In this document: positions 49,122 to 58,161 of the stretch, in pieces
Layout: every line of letters begins with the position of its first letter
Position numbering within the stretch: position 1 is the first letter of the stretch
Origin: CAYRHN01 sp964424115
GTDB taxonomy: Bacteria > Chloroflexota > Anaerolineae > Anaerolineales > Anaerolineaceae
Reading direction: 5' to 3'
Assembly: GCA_964424115.1 (NCBI GenBank)
Contig: CAYRHN010000016.1
Span: 32,503-96,502, forward strand
Length of the DNA: 64,000 nt
The notes under the pieces: generated by a model
What the model was told of the DNA's origin: nothing
The model's input: the letters and a program-made list of their open reading frames with translations, nothing else
Database searches by the model: none
Made by a program: the position numbers and the translations under genes

Positions 49122-50042
49122 TCAGGCTGTTTTCGTTTTTGCCAGGTACATGAACACATCTTCCAGGCCGGGTTCGCCCGGCTTGACCGATTGCAGCACC
49201 ACCCCGGCCGGTTCGAGCGCCGCCTGCAGGTCCGCCGGGCTGGCGCCGGGCTTGAGGATCACCCGCAGGTGGTCGCCGGCCAGGCTGACCCGCTGGAGGA
49301 AGGGCAGGGCTTCCAGGGCGGACAGCCCGCCGAGCAGCGGCTCGGCATACAGCTCATAGACGCCGCCGGGCACGAACTGCTTTTTCAGCTCCAGCGGGGA
49401 GGCCATTGCCAGCAGTTTGCCCTCGCGCATCATGCCCACCCGGTTGCAGTATTCCACCTCATCCATGTAATGGGTGGTGACCAGGATGGTCACGCCCTCG
49501 GCCGCCAGGCCGTAGAGCAGGTCCCAGAAAATGCGCCGGGCATTGGGATCGACGCCCGAGGTGGGCTCATCCAAAAAGAGCAGGCGCGGACGGTGCACGA
49601 TGGCGATCCCCAGCGCCAGGCGCTGCCGCCAGCCGGTGGAGAGGCTGCTGGTGAGGTCATGCACCTGGCCGCTCAGGCCGATATGGTCGATCACTTCCAG
49701 GATGCGCGCCCTGTCGTTGATGCCGTACACGCCCGCGTAGAACTGCAAGTTCTCCCAGACGGTCATATCGTTGTAGATGGCAAATTTCTGCGACATATAG
49801 CCGCAGCGCGCGCGGATGGCTTCAAATTGGCGCGCGCAGTCGTAACCCAACACGCTGGCGCGCCCGCTGGTGGGCTTCAGCAGCCCCAGCAGCATGCGGA
49901 TGGTGGTGGTCTTGCCGCTGCCGTTCGGCCCCACGTAGCCCACGATCTCGCCGGCCGGCACCTCGAAGGAGACGGAATCCACGGCGGTGAATTCGCCAAA
50001 GCGGCGGGTCAGGTTCTCAACCTGGATGACGGGCTGCTCCAT
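49122..50042 (-). CDS. ABC exporter ATPase 1
   Basis: 306 residues. Walker A GYVGPNGSGKTTTIRMLLG, signature region LSTGWRQRLALGIAI (a variant of LSGGQ), Walker B LLFLDEPTSGVDP, and H-loop VTTHYMDE. Belongs to the drug/lipid ABC-2 exporter group. With the second ATPase it should form a heterodimer; in the E. coli YbhF protein the two are fused. Second ATPase ends 2 bp upstream, HlyD adaptor and permease further up, same strand. Confidence 0.93.
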   Translation of the reverse strand: MEQPVIQVENLTRRFGEFTAVDSVSFEVPAGEIVGYVGPNGSGKTTTIRMLLGLLKPTSGRASVLGYDCARQFEAIRARCGYMSQKFAIYNDMTVWENLQFYAGVYGINDRARILEVIDHIGLSGQVHDLTSSLSTGWRQRLALGIAIVHRPRLLFLDEPTSGVDPNARRIFWDLLYGLAAEGVTILVTTHYMDEVEYCNRVGMMREGKLLAMASPLELKKQFVPGGVYELYAEPLLGGLSALEALPFLQRVSLAGDHLRVILKPGASPADLQAALEPAGVVLQSVKPGEPGLEDVFMYLAKTKTA

Positions 50043-50044
50043 CT

Positions 50045-51007
50045 TTATTCCTCCCTCTTCGACAGGTTGATGAAAACATCTTCCAGCACCGGGGGAACGG
50101 CCCGGGCATCGATGAATTTTGCCCCGCCTTGCGGAATGGAGCCGCGCAGCCGCTCGATCACCGCCTGGGGATGGGGCTCGCGCAGGCGCAGGTGCAGGCG
50201 GTCGCCAAAGGAATGCACATCCTCCACGCCGGGGTCCGCGGCAGCCAGCTTGCGCAGCAGCGCCAGCGGCTCGCCGCGCAGTTCCAGGATGCGGTCGTCC
50301 AGCGTAGCGCGCAGCTCTCCGGCGCTGCCTTCCAGGATCAGCTTTCCGCGCTGCATGAACCCAATCCGGCTGCAGCGCGCCACTTCATCCATGTAGGGGG
50401 TGGAGATCAGCACGCACACGCCGTGGTTCTCCGGCGCCCGCACCAGCTGGATGATCAACTGCCAGAAATCCTGGCGGGTGATCGGGTCCACGCCGGTGGT
50501 GGGTTCATCCAGCAGCAGGATGCGCGGGCGCGACACCAGGGCGATGGCCAGGCCCAATTTTTGCTTCATCCCGCCTGAAAGCTGGCCGGCCAGGCGGTCC
50601 TTGAAGGGCATCAGGTTGACAAATTCCAGGATCTCCTCGCAGCGCGGCAGCCATTCGTTGCTGCGCATGCCGCGCACCTCGGCAAAAAAGCGGATGTTCT
50701 CCATCACGGTCAGGTCGTTGTACAGCGAAAAGCGCTGCGACAGGTAGCCGATCTGGGCGCGCGCCTGGTCCAATTGCCGGTCGATCGGATGGCCGGCGAC
50801 GGCGACCTGGCCGGAATCCATTTTCAACGCCCCCACCAGCAGGCGGATCAGGGTCGTTTTGCCGGCCCCGTCCGCGCCGACCAGGCCGTAGATCTCGCCG
50901 GAACGGACCTGCAGGCTCACGCCGTCCACCGCATGCACGGTATCTCCCTTCAACGAATGGAAGGTCTTATGCAGTCCATTGACCTGGATCAGGATATTGT
51001 CCATCAT
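50045..51007 (-). CDS. ABC exporter ATPase 2
   Basis: 320 residues. Walker A GLVGADGAGKTTLIRLLVG, signature LSGGMKQKLGLAIAL, Walker B ILLLDEPTTGVDP, and a variant switch region LISTPYMDE where the usual His is replaced by Pro-neighbouring Thr. The missing H-loop histidine suggests that this half-site is weak and that ATPase 1 carries the main activity. It follows the HlyD-family gene after 15 bp. Confidence 0.93.
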   Translation of the reverse strand: MMDNILIQVNGLHKTFHSLKGDTVHAVDGVSLQVRSGEIYGLVGADGAGKTTLIRLLVGALKMDSGQVAVAGHPIDRQLDQARAQIGYLSQRFSLYNDLTVMENIRFFAEVRGMRSNEWLPRCEEILEFVNLMPFKDRLAGQLSGGMKQKLGLAIALVSRPRILLLDEPTTGVDPITRQDFWQLIIQLVRAPENHGVCVLISTPYMDEVARCSRIGFMQRGKLILEGSAGELRATLDDRILELRGEPLALLRKLAAADPGVEDVHSFGDRLHLRLREPHPQAVIERLRGSIPQGGAKFIDARAVPPVLEDVFINLSKREE

Positions 51008-51022
51008 ACGATCCCATTGGCC

Positions 51023-52612
51023 CTATTTGAAGATGACATCCGCCGGCATGCCGGTTTTGAGCCGCTCGTCGGCATCCACGATCAGCAGGCGGATGGCAAA
51101 GACGGTGTTCTTGCGCCCTTCCACGGTCTGCACGTTGCGCGGGGTGAACTCGGCCTTGTCGGAGATGTTCACCACCCGGGCGGTGAAGCTGACCCCGGGG
51201 AATGAATCCACGCTCAGGGAGGCTTCCTGGCCGAGGGTGATCTCGCCGTAGCGTTCTTCGGGAACGTAGACGGTGATGGTCTTTTCCGCATCCAACCCCA
51301 GCACCATCAACGAGGCGCCGGGCAGGGCGATCTCGCCGGGTTCGATCGAGCGGGTCAGGATCACCCCGTCGGCCGGGGCAAGGAGGGTCAGTTTGTTGAT
51401 CTGCACATCCAGGGTGTTCAGGGCGGCCTGCGCCGCGTCCACCTGGGCCTGGGCGGCCTCCACCTGGGCCTGCACGGCGTCCAACTGCTCCGGGCGGGCG
51501 CCGTTCTGGAGATTGGCGAGGTTGGCAGCAGCGGCATCGCGCAGGGCGGCGGCGGCCTCGAGCTGGTTGAGCAGGGCCTCCACCGTGGTGGTGGTGGCGC
51601 CACGCCCCATGCCGTTCAGCGCGGCCAGGGCCGCCTGCGCCTCTTTCCAGGCGCTTTCCAGCCGGGCAGCTTCCTCGCCGGAGGTGAGCGACTGGTAGGC
51701 GCTCTTTGCGTCATCCACCAGCGCCTGGGCATCTTCCACGTTGGCCTGGGCGGCATCCAGGGCTTCCTGGAGCATGGCGTCATCGGCCTCGAGCGCCGCC
51801 TGGCGGGCCTGGGCCTGGGATAGTTTTAACTTTGCCAGTTCCCAGCTCAGCCGGGCGGCTTCGATCTGGGCGTAGAAGGGCTGTCCGGCATCCTGCGCGG
51901 CCTCATCGGCCTGCGTGGCGGCCTCCAGCGAAGCCTGGGCATCGCTGACCGCCAGGGCGGCCGCGTCCAGCGCGCTGGCGGAGGCGGCGTTATTCTTCTT
52001 CAGCCCGGCCTGGCGGGCCTCGGCCTGGGTCAGGTTATCCTGGGCGGTGGCCGCGGCCGTGCGCACATCTTCGAGCTGCTGGCTGGAGAGGGTGACCTTC
52101 AAATTGTAGTATTCCTGGCGGGCCTGTTTGAGCAGCTCCCAGGCGGCCTGCACCTCCTCCGGGCGCGAACCCGCGGTGAGGGCATACAGGCTGGCCTCGA
52201 GCGCCTTGCGCCCGGCCTCGGCCTGGTCAAGCTGGCCCTGGGCGGCCCGCAGCTGTTCGGCGGTGGCCCCGGCCTGCACCAGGGCCTGGTTGGCCTGGGC
52301 GGCCTTCAAGGCGGCCTGCGCCGCTGCCAGGGCGGCTTCGGTTTGCGCGCGCTGGGCCTGGAGCGCGGTGGGATCGACCTGGACGAGGACATCCCCGGCC
52401 TTGACCCGCTCGCCGTCGTTGGCATTGACCGCCGCCACGCGCCCGCCGATCTCGGCGCTGACCTGCACCTGGGTGATCTCGATCGTTCCCGAGGCCGTCA
52501 GGGCGGCTTGAGCGGTTTCGGTCGGGCGAACAAAAAAGAACCAGTAAGCCAGCGCGGCCAGGGCGGCCAGCGCCAGGATGCTCAAAAGGATGGAACGTAA
52601 TTTTTTATGCAT
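51023..52612 (-). CDS. HlyD-family membrane fusion protein
   Basis: I start at the ATG at 52612, preceded by GGAGG; a longer ORF lacks a site. About 529 residues. One N-terminal helix (ILLSILALAALAALAYWFFF), then ITQVQVSAEIGGRVAAVNAN (first half of the lipoyl/barrel), a very long alanine/glutamine-rich coiled-coil hairpin (about residues 90-420, longer than usual), and the second lipoyl half with VILTRSIEPGEIALPGASLM and the beta-barrel EERYGEITLGQEASLSV. Links the inner-membrane exporter to the outer layers. YbhG-like. Confidence 0.9.
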   Translation of the reverse strand: MHKKLRSILLSILALAALAALAYWFFFVRPTETAQAALTASGTIEITQVQVSAEIGGRVAAVNANDGERVKAGDVLVQVDPTALQAQRAQTEAALAAAQAALKAAQANQALVQAGATAEQLRAAQGQLDQAEAGRKALEASLYALTAGSRPEEVQAAWELLKQARQEYYNLKVTLSSQQLEDVRTAAATAQDNLTQAEARQAGLKKNNAASASALDAAALAVSDAQASLEAATQADEAAQDAGQPFYAQIEAARLSWELAKLKLSQAQARQAALEADDAMLQEALDAAQANVEDAQALVDDAKSAYQSLTSGEEAARLESAWKEAQAALAALNGMGRGATTTTVEALLNQLEAAAALRDAAAANLANLQNGARPEQLDAVQAQVEAAQAQVDAAQAALNTLDVQINKLTLLAPADGVILTRSIEPGEIALPGASLMVLGLDAEKTITVYVPEERYGEITLGQEASLSVDSFPGVSFTARVVNISDKAEFTPRNVQTVEGRKNTVFAIRLLIVDADERLKTGMPADVIFK

Positions 52613-52646
52613 GGGAACCTCCAAGAAAGGTTGGGATGACGTTGGC

Positions 52647-53774
52647 TCAGTCCAGGCGTTTGCGGATGCGCAGGGCAGCCGCGCCCATAATGACAATGGC
52701 AAAGATCACCAGGGCGATGACCTCGTTCTGGATGCTGGCGATGCCCACCCCTTTGAGCATCAGCGTGCGGATGATGGTCAGGAAGTAGCGCATGGGCACC
52801 AGGTAGGATAAGCCCTGCAGGAGGAGTGGAAAATTGTTGATCGGCACCAAAAATCCCGACAGGAAGATGCCCGGCAGGAGGGTCATGAAGACGGTCAGGA
52901 TGGCTTCCTGCTGCGTGTTGGCCACGCTGGAGGCCAGCAGGCCGACCCCCAAGCCCGAGAAGAGGAACAGCACGCAGCACAGCGCGATCAGCAGCAGCGA
53001 GCCGCGCACCGGCACGCCAAAGACCAGATGCCCAAAGGTGATCACTTCAGCGGCATCGAACAGGCCCAGGATCACGAAAGGCAGGATCTTGCCGATCACC
53101 AGCTCGATCTGGCGGATGGGGGTGACGATCAACTGCTCGATGGTGCCCTGCTCGCGTTCGCGCACCACCGCCGAAGCCGTCAGCAGGCCGGTGATGGCGT
53201 AGAGGATCATGGCGATCACGCCGGGGATCATAAAGTAGGCCGAGATCATATCCGGGTTGTACCAGACCGTGGTGCGCACATCCACCGGGCTTTGCACCTT
53301 CAAATTCATCCCGCTGCGGGCCAGCTTTTCGACCATCACCTGGGTGGCATGGTTCTGGGCGATGAACTGCGCCGCCGAGAGGGCCGTGCTGGCGATGGTG
53401 GGGTTCGAGCCGTCCAGGATCAGGCTGACCTGCGCCTGTCCCTCTTGCAGGCGGACGGCGTAGTCGGGCGGGATCACCAGGGCAATGCCAACCGCGCCGG
53501 TCTCGATCAGGTCGGTCAGCTCGGCGTGGGTATTGACCGCGTACTTCAGGTCAAAGTAATCGGTGGTCTGGTAAGCATCCAGCAGGGCGGTGGATTCGGC
53601 GCTGTGGCTCTGGTCGAAGACGGCCATCGGCAAATATTTCACGTCATTCGAAAAGACAAAGCTGAGCAGCACCATCTGCACCAGCGGCACCATGATGACC
53701 AGGGCCAGCATGCGTTTGTCGCGGAACAACTGGATGAATTCCTTGCGAATGATCGCGATCAGGCGTGATTTCAT
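52647..53774 (-). CDS. ABC-2 type exporter permease
   Basis: 375 residues. N-terminal helix after KEFIQLFRDKRMLALVIMVP, a large extracytoplasmic domain (about residues 45-180) and five further helices including LYAITGLLTASAVVREREQGT (the conserved RExGT coupling segment), FLFSGLGVGLLASSVANTQQ and LSGFLVPINNFP. Matches ABC2_membrane_3/YbhS-type permeases. Only one permease gene is present, so a homodimer with two ATPases is expected. Starts 177 bp after tetR, with a palindromic repeat between. Confidence 0.92.
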   Translation of the reverse strand: MKSRLIAIIRKEFIQLFRDKRMLALVIMVPLVQMVLLSFVFSNDVKYLPMAVFDQSHSAESTALLDAYQTTDYFDLKYAVNTHAELTDLIETGAVGIALVIPPDYAVRLQEGQAQVSLILDGSNPTIASTALSAAQFIAQNHATQVMVEKLARSGMNLKVQSPVDVRTTVWYNPDMISAYFMIPGVIAMILYAITGLLTASAVVREREQGTIEQLIVTPIRQIELVIGKILPFVILGLFDAAEVITFGHLVFGVPVRGSLLLIALCCVLFLFSGLGVGLLASSVANTQQEAILTVFMTLLPGIFLSGFLVPINNFPLLLQGLSYLVPMRYFLTIIRTLMLKGVGIASIQNEVIALVIFAIVIMGAAALRIRKRLD

Positions 53775-53867
53775 GCTTGCTCCATTAGGATTGAGAATTC
53801 CGGTCGAGGCTTCTTCAAGAGGTTCTTTACCATGTGATTACAAGGGGGCGACCGCCCGGTTATTCAT

Positions 53868-53948
53868 GTCATTGCGAGGGGGCGTCAGCCCGCCGAAGCA
53901 ATCTCCACCTGGCGGAGGGGATCGCTCACCTGCCAGTGTCGCAATGAC
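53868..53948. repeat. GTCATTGCGA...TCGCAATGAC palindromic repeat, copy 2
   Basis: 10-bp terminal inverted repeats as at 29188, with an inner GAAGCAATC segment and a GGCGGAGGGGATCGCT middle. It lies between the permease gene and tetR. Confidence 0.75.
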
Positions 53949-53951
53949 CTA

Positions 53952-54566
53952 TTAAGATCCTTCTTTCTTGAGAATGCCGTGCAGGAAGATATCCACGAAC
54001 TGCTCCAGGGTCTGGCCGCCGAAGAGGGCGGTATACCCGGGCGGGATGATCTTCTCGGTCATATAGTAGGAGAAGAACAGGCCCAGGTAGGCGCGCGCGA
54101 TCACCGCCGGGGGGATGCCGCGCAGGCGCTCCCCGCCCAGGGCCGAGACGCGCCCCATGAAGCGCATGGCGCGCGGGACGATCTCCCCGGCCAGGGCGGG
54201 CAGGTTGGCGCCGCGGAACTCGACGATCTCGGTGAACATCAGGTTGAGCAGGTCGCTGCGCTGGCCGAGCGAATCGACCAGGCGGCGGGCGGCGTCCAGC
54301 AGCAGCGCTTCCAGCGTGTCGCCCTCCGCCATCTCGATGACCGGCAGGATGTCGCGGTAGGGGTGGTGCTGGGTGAAGACCGCCGTCCAGATCTGCTCCT
54401 TGCCGGCGAACTGGGCGTAGATGCCGCCCAGGGTCAGCCCGGCGCGGGCGGCGATCTGACGCATGGAGGTGGCGTTGTAGCCCTGCTCGGTGAAGAGGGC
54501 GTGGGCGGCCTCGACGATGCGGGCGCGGCTGGCGGCGGATTTCTGTTCGTGGAGGGTGGGAGGCAT
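53952..54566 (-). CDS. TetR-family regulator of the ABC exporter
   Basis: I start at the ATG at 54566, preceded by GGAGAAA. 204 residues. N-terminal helix-turn-helix: ARIVEAAHALFTEQGYNATS, MRQIAARAGLTLGGIYAQFA. The C-terminal domain (GQRSDLLNLMFTEIVEFRG, IPPAVIARAYLGLFFSYYM) is the ligand/dimer part. Repressor for the exporter genes that follow on the same strand, by the usual arrangement. A strong consensus promoter lies upstream. Confidence 0.9.
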   Translation of the reverse strand: MPPTLHEQKSAASRARIVEAAHALFTEQGYNATSMRQIAARAGLTLGGIYAQFAGKEQIWTAVFTQHHPYRDILPVIEMAEGDTLEALLLDAARRLVDSLGQRSDLLNLMFTEIVEFRGANLPALAGEIVPRAMRFMGRVSALGGERLRGIPPAVIARAYLGLFFSYYMTEKIIPPGYTALFGGQTLEQFVDIFLHGILKKEGS

Positions 54567-54606
54567 GGGGGTTTCTCCTAAATTGAATAACAATCGTTCG
54601 CTATTT

Positions 54607-54635
54607 ATTATAGGGAAGAAGAGGAGGATTGTCAA
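54607..54635 (-). promoter_or_regulatory. Consensus promoter of the tetR/exporter operon
   Basis: TTGACA (54635-54630), exactly 17 bp, TATAAT (54612-54607) on the minus strand; both hexamers perfect. GAACGATTGTTATTC downstream (about 54598-54584) is a likely repressor site with partial dyad symmetry. Confidence 0.88.
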
Positions 54636-55087
54636 GGGGAATCTCACTGGGAAATCCAATGTAACTGCGGAAAATCCGGGTTTGTCCAGCGTAAGTGTGG
54701 AAAAAGTATCTGTTTTCAGGCGCTTTTAAGCCGTTTAAGCCCCAATTTGGGGTTTAAACCGGCATAAAATGGTGTGAATTGTATGTTTTTTGAATTGGAA
54801 TCCACGTGGGCGTGGAATTCTTTAAGGTTTGATAATCTGTGTAGAGACGTAAAATCTTGCGTGTTTACGTCTGTTAACACAATTGTCGCACGATCTCGTC
54901 TCAGATCGCATTTTGCTCTGCTATTAGGTCTTGTCCCAGAGCCGTGGGATCAGCTCTAAGAAAGGCGTTCTTATTACCAAAAAGATACGTTATGCCAGCT
55001 GCCGTTTGCGGTGTGGGGGATGGTGACGATGTCAACTCGGTAGGTAAGTCAGTCAATTCCACAACCAAGCAATTCTTCTTAAGACAA
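54636..55087. other. Gene-free boundary with hairpin, start of AT-rich island
   Basis: No supported gene. 54730-54763 is a near-perfect palindrome (GCCGTTTAAGCCCCAA/TTGGGGTTTAAACCGGC). GC content drops here and stays low to the end of the window. Overlapping ORFs on both strands at 54901-55219 look spurious. No att site, tRNA or integrase seen. Confidence 0.6.
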
Positions 55088-55369
55088 TCATTCAATAGGA
55101 CGACGAAAGTAGAGATTATTGACTCCGCTTTCATTAGAGCCAACGCCAACCATTTCCCAACCCTCAAATCCAAGTTTTGCGATTGTATGTGCTATATAGC
55201 CTCCCTCGGGTCCTTTTAAAAAAGCTTGAGGTATGGTAAGTTTATTATTTAGTTCAATACATTCAGAAATCCCGTTCAAACCAAAAAAAATCAATTGGGG
55301 ATAATGACCTTCAAATCTTCCCTGTTGGTGAATTACACCCGTAATGACACAATATTCCCATTTTTGCAT
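55088..55369 (-). CDS. Small DUF4177-like protein
   Basis: 93 residues. Begins MQKWEYCVITGV and ends LGFEGWEMVGVGSNESG then LYFRRP, which is the layout of DUF4177-type proteins (WEYxxV at the start, GWELVxV and FKRP at the end). Function unknown. No signal or membrane helix. Last gene of the minus-strand island row. Confidence 0.65.
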   Translation of the reverse strand: MQKWEYCVITGVIHQQGRFEGHYPQLIFFGLNGISECIELNNKLTIPQAFLKGPEGGYIAHTIAKLGFEGWEMVGVGSNESGVNNLYFRRPIE

Positions 55370-55443
55370 ATTATCTCCTTGTTATTTCTTTATTGTGAAT
55401 AAAGTAGTTCTTCCTCAAACAGGCTGAGCAGTTACGTTTCCTT

Positions 55444-55974
55444 TTATCCACTTTCGATAACTCTCCCCGAGTATCTAAATCGGTTGTCATAAAATACTTT
55501 TGAATAATATAACGCAACCTCAAGAGAACCATCTTGCTCAACTTCATCAACACGAAAATCATTGGGATTCTGCGCCAAAAAGTCAATCTTAAGGTGCCCA
55601 TCGCATTCTTTGATAACCACTCGTATGACATACATATTCGGTATGTTAATAGTTCCTTCTTTTCCTATTAACGAAATTTCTGGGAGAAGTTCTTTTAGCT
55701 GAGAAACATTTGATACGGTTATTGAATCTTGAGGTTTTACAACATACTTACAAAGGGCCTCAAGGTCTGGATCCACACTAATTGAAAAATAATCCTTTAC
55801 CTCGAATGGAAGCATTTCTTTCACCAACCGCTCGATTTCACGCCAATTATTTTCAATTTGAGCCATAATTAGATCCCATTCATTTTGGTTTCTATTTTTT
55901 AATTCAAGAATTTTCTTTTGACCAATCTGAATAAGGTTATTAATGGGTTCAGGGATTTCGTTGTCCATCATCAT
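55444..55974 (-). CDS. Hypothetical protein
   Basis: 176 residues, acidic and soluble. Helical N-terminal half (NEWDLIMAQIENNWREIERL) and a beta-rich C-terminal half (GTINIPNMYVIRVVIKECDG, SLEVALYYSKVFYDNRFRYS). No family recognised. Runs with the WG-repeat gene in the same direction; 158 bp separate them and hold a possible promoter but no gene. Confidence 0.65.
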   Translation of the reverse strand: MMMDNEIPEPINNLIQIGQKKILELKNRNQNEWDLIMAQIENNWREIERLVKEMLPFEVKDYFSISVDPDLEALCKYVVKPQDSITVSNVSQLKELLPEISLIGKEGTINIPNMYVIRVVIKECDGHLKIDFLAQNPNDFRVDEVEQDGSLEVALYYSKVFYDNRFRYSGRVIESG

Positions 55975-56133
55975 TTCCTTTCAAATAGTTGATGAAGAAT
56001 AATCATCTTGATTCTTACAGGCATTGGGATTTGAAACATTTCCTTATATATCTCAGGTAGGATACCTTTTCTATCGAATTAATCCCTTGCTATTTATATA
56101 TGATCGCTGATTTTATGAGCAGAGGAAATAATG

Positions 56134-57033
56134 TCATTTACTCCAATAACTCTTGTTCTTAACTTTTCGTTTAATATATTCGCTTTCATTTTTCCAAAGC
56201 CAATACTCACCATCGCCTTGGTTAGTAATCTCATAATTGGTAAATTCTATTATTTGATTCCCCTCATTATCGAGGACGGCATATAAACCTTTAACTTTCA
56301 CATCCGCCAGGCCATTGGCTCTCACATGTACTACATCAAAAGTGGGTTCTATAATAATTCTTCCGTCTGCGGACATTAATCCATAATAGCCACCTTCTAG
56401 ATACCAGACATTACCTGATACAAGATTGTGGCTATCGTCAAAATTTGGTATTATCACTACTTTTGTTAAACTATCATAAGTCAAGTACACATCTGGGAAC
56501 TGAGTATAGTCATCAAAAATTTCAAGTTTATGTGCAAAGAATTCTTCTACTGAGATAAGAAAAATAAAATCTAACTTTTTGATAGTCCCACTTTCTCTGC
56601 CATCGATCTTCTTATCCAGCCATATCGCATAATGATTTGTGGACGCAAACCAATCAAAAATCGGATCTATTATGATGTTTTGGTTGGAGTCCATAATGCC
56701 ACATTTTTCATCTTCTACAGAACAAAACACCCAATATTTATCCTGTATATTCCGAATGGATGAGACAACCAGTCCCTTTTTTGTTAAATAACATTTCCTG
56801 TATTGATTCGGATGATTGATTGGGATGTGAATTTCAATCTTATTGTTCGTTGTTAGCTGTTCTAAATATCCAACTCCCCCATTAGGGAAAGTAGCTTTCA
56901 TCATCGGATGGCCCAAGTCATTCACAATTTCGATTTTTGTAAAGTACGGTTCAACTAAAATATCACCATCTTCGTTTTTTAGACCATACAGATTATTTGA
57001 CAAGTATGGGACAATATCCTTTATTGAATCCAT
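56134..57033 (-). CDS. WG-repeat protein
   Basis: 299 residues with at least four WG-type units: YGLKNEDGDILVEPYFTKI (start), CGIMDSNQNIIIDPIFDWF, YGLMSADGRIIIEPTFDVV and YAVLDNEGNQIIEF. WG repeats form beta-strand arrays of mostly unknown role, often in proteins that bind other proteins. No signal peptide. It lies 55 bp downstream of the 161-residue gene and may be part of the same transcript. Confidence 0.8.
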   Translation of the reverse strand: MDSIKDIVPYLSNNLYGLKNEDGDILVEPYFTKIEIVNDLGHPMMKATFPNGGVGYLEQLTTNNKIEIHIPINHPNQYRKCYLTKKGLVVSSIRNIQDKYWVFCSVEDEKCGIMDSNQNIIIDPIFDWFASTNHYAIWLDKKIDGRESGTIKKLDFIFLISVEEFFAHKLEIFDDYTQFPDVYLTYDSLTKVVIIPNFDDSHNLVSGNVWYLEGGYYGLMSADGRIIIEPTFDVVHVRANGLADVKVKGLYAVLDNEGNQIIEFTNYEITNQGDGEYWLWKNESEYIKRKVKNKSYWSK

Positions 57034-57087
57034 TGATCACCTCTTGAATTCTTTGGATCATGAATTTGGTAAACCTGATCCTAAAAT

Positions 57088-57573
57088 TTATCTTATTGAA
57101 GAAATAATTTTTTCCGCCTCTTCTTCGGCTGCGAAAAAAACATCTTCTGTCCCTGTAAAAATAAATTCTACCAATACGCCGGTAAGAATAAACAGCGTTC
57201 TCTGCTCATATATTTCCATCATTTCAGATTTAGGCATATCGAAAGATTTCGGTGAAGAGAAGCTGATCTCGATTATGTTCGCTTCTACATTCTTAATGAT
57301 GGATTTATTTTCGGATCGAATCATAAATCCAGTTAGTTTCTTTCTTCGTTCAATATAATTATTGGCTATCGTATTCAGCGATATATTCTCATCCGCCAAT
57401 GGAGTAAAACGGATCACCATCGCCAATGTGAAGTTGTCGTCAAGATTTCGTGGGCCAAGTAAAGAGATCTCTTTATATCCTTTTCCAGACCCTTGCACAA
57501 ATTTCCAGGCGTCTGGATATTCAAAGCATAAAGGAGGTAAGGGAGGAGTTGTTTGATAGATAATTGAATTCAT
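57088..57573 (-). CDS. DcrB/PsbP-like small protein
   Basis: 161 residues. FEYPDAWKFVQGSGKGYKEI near residue 17 matches the FxYPxxW start of PsbP/DcrB/Mog1-type folds, and the C-terminus EQRTLFILTGVLVEFIFTGT followed by AEEEAEKIISSI is the typical end of that fold. Unlike most relatives it has no signal peptide, so it should stay in the cytoplasm, or be moved by another route. 12 bp after the metallopeptidase-like gene. Confidence 0.65.
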   Translation of the reverse strand: MNSIIYQTTPPLPPLCFEYPDAWKFVQGSGKGYKEISLLGPRNLDDNFTLAMVIRFTPLADENISLNTIANNYIERRKKLTGFMIRSENKSIIKNVEANIIEISFSSPKSFDMPKSEMMEIYEQRTLFILTGVLVEFIFTGTEDVFFAAEEEAEKIISSIR

Positions 57574-57585
57574 AATGTTTATTCC

Positions 57586-58158
57586 TTATGCATACTCAGG
57601 TAGATTGGGGTACATCAAACGAAGATGCATCTTTGCATCCGCTTCTCCTTGATCTATCATTGAACTAACCCAATCACATTGCTCATCAGTTTTATCCTCT
57701 TTGGTTTGATCCCAAACTTCTTTTTCATTCTTAAAAGCATGATATTCCTGATCGATTGAATCCGGGACGCCTTGTCCGTACCATTGGACATGAGTGCCTT
57801 CGTGAGCCAAATGAGAAGCTAATACTGAAGGATCCGCATCCTTGTATTCTTCGTTGATCGTGATTTCATTGCTTGTCGGATCAAATTGTGCAACAGCATC
57901 TATCTCATCAAATCTTATTGCAGTGTTGTTCTCTCTAATCTCATTCGAGAGTTCTCTTCCAACATCTGTGGTTTCAAGAGTTTCAATAGCTTCATTCAAC
58001 TGTTGTGTGTCATTTGCATCTCCGATAACATTGACATCAGAATTAACATAATTGACATCACTATTTTGGAGTACCTCATAATCTCCCTCTTTCTTCAAAT
58101 TGAGAAATTCAGGATCATTTTCTATCTCTCCATAATCATTATTCCATTCACCGCCCAT
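57586..58158 (-). CDS. Putative HEGTH zinc metallopeptidase
   Basis: 190 residues. LASHLAHEGTHVQWYGQG near residue 118 has the HExxH zinc-binding motif, with ITINEEYKDADPSVLA before it; downstream acidic residues in EYHAFKNEKEVWD could provide the third zinc ligand. The N-terminal ~90 residues are acidic and low-complexity (NSDVNYVNSDVNVIGD). No signal peptide. Its start is 3 bp after the stop of the HerA-like ATPase, so the two are made together. Could be an effector or a processing enzyme; that is open. Confidence 0.7.
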   Translation of the reverse strand: MGGEWNNDYGEIENDPEFLNLKKEGDYEVLQNSDVNYVNSDVNVIGDANDTQQLNEAIETLETTDVGRELSNEIRENNTAIRFDEIDAVAQFDPTSNEITINEEYKDADPSVLASHLAHEGTHVQWYGQGVPDSIDQEYHAFKNEKEVWDQTKEDKTDEQCDWVSSMIDQGEADAKMHLRLMYPNLPEYA

Positions 58159-58161
58159 AAT

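Noticed and set aside
54901..55219. Overlapping small ORFs on both strands (90 and 91 residues)
   Set aside because: They overlap each other and the DUF4177-like gene, lack ribosome-binding sites and show no family features.
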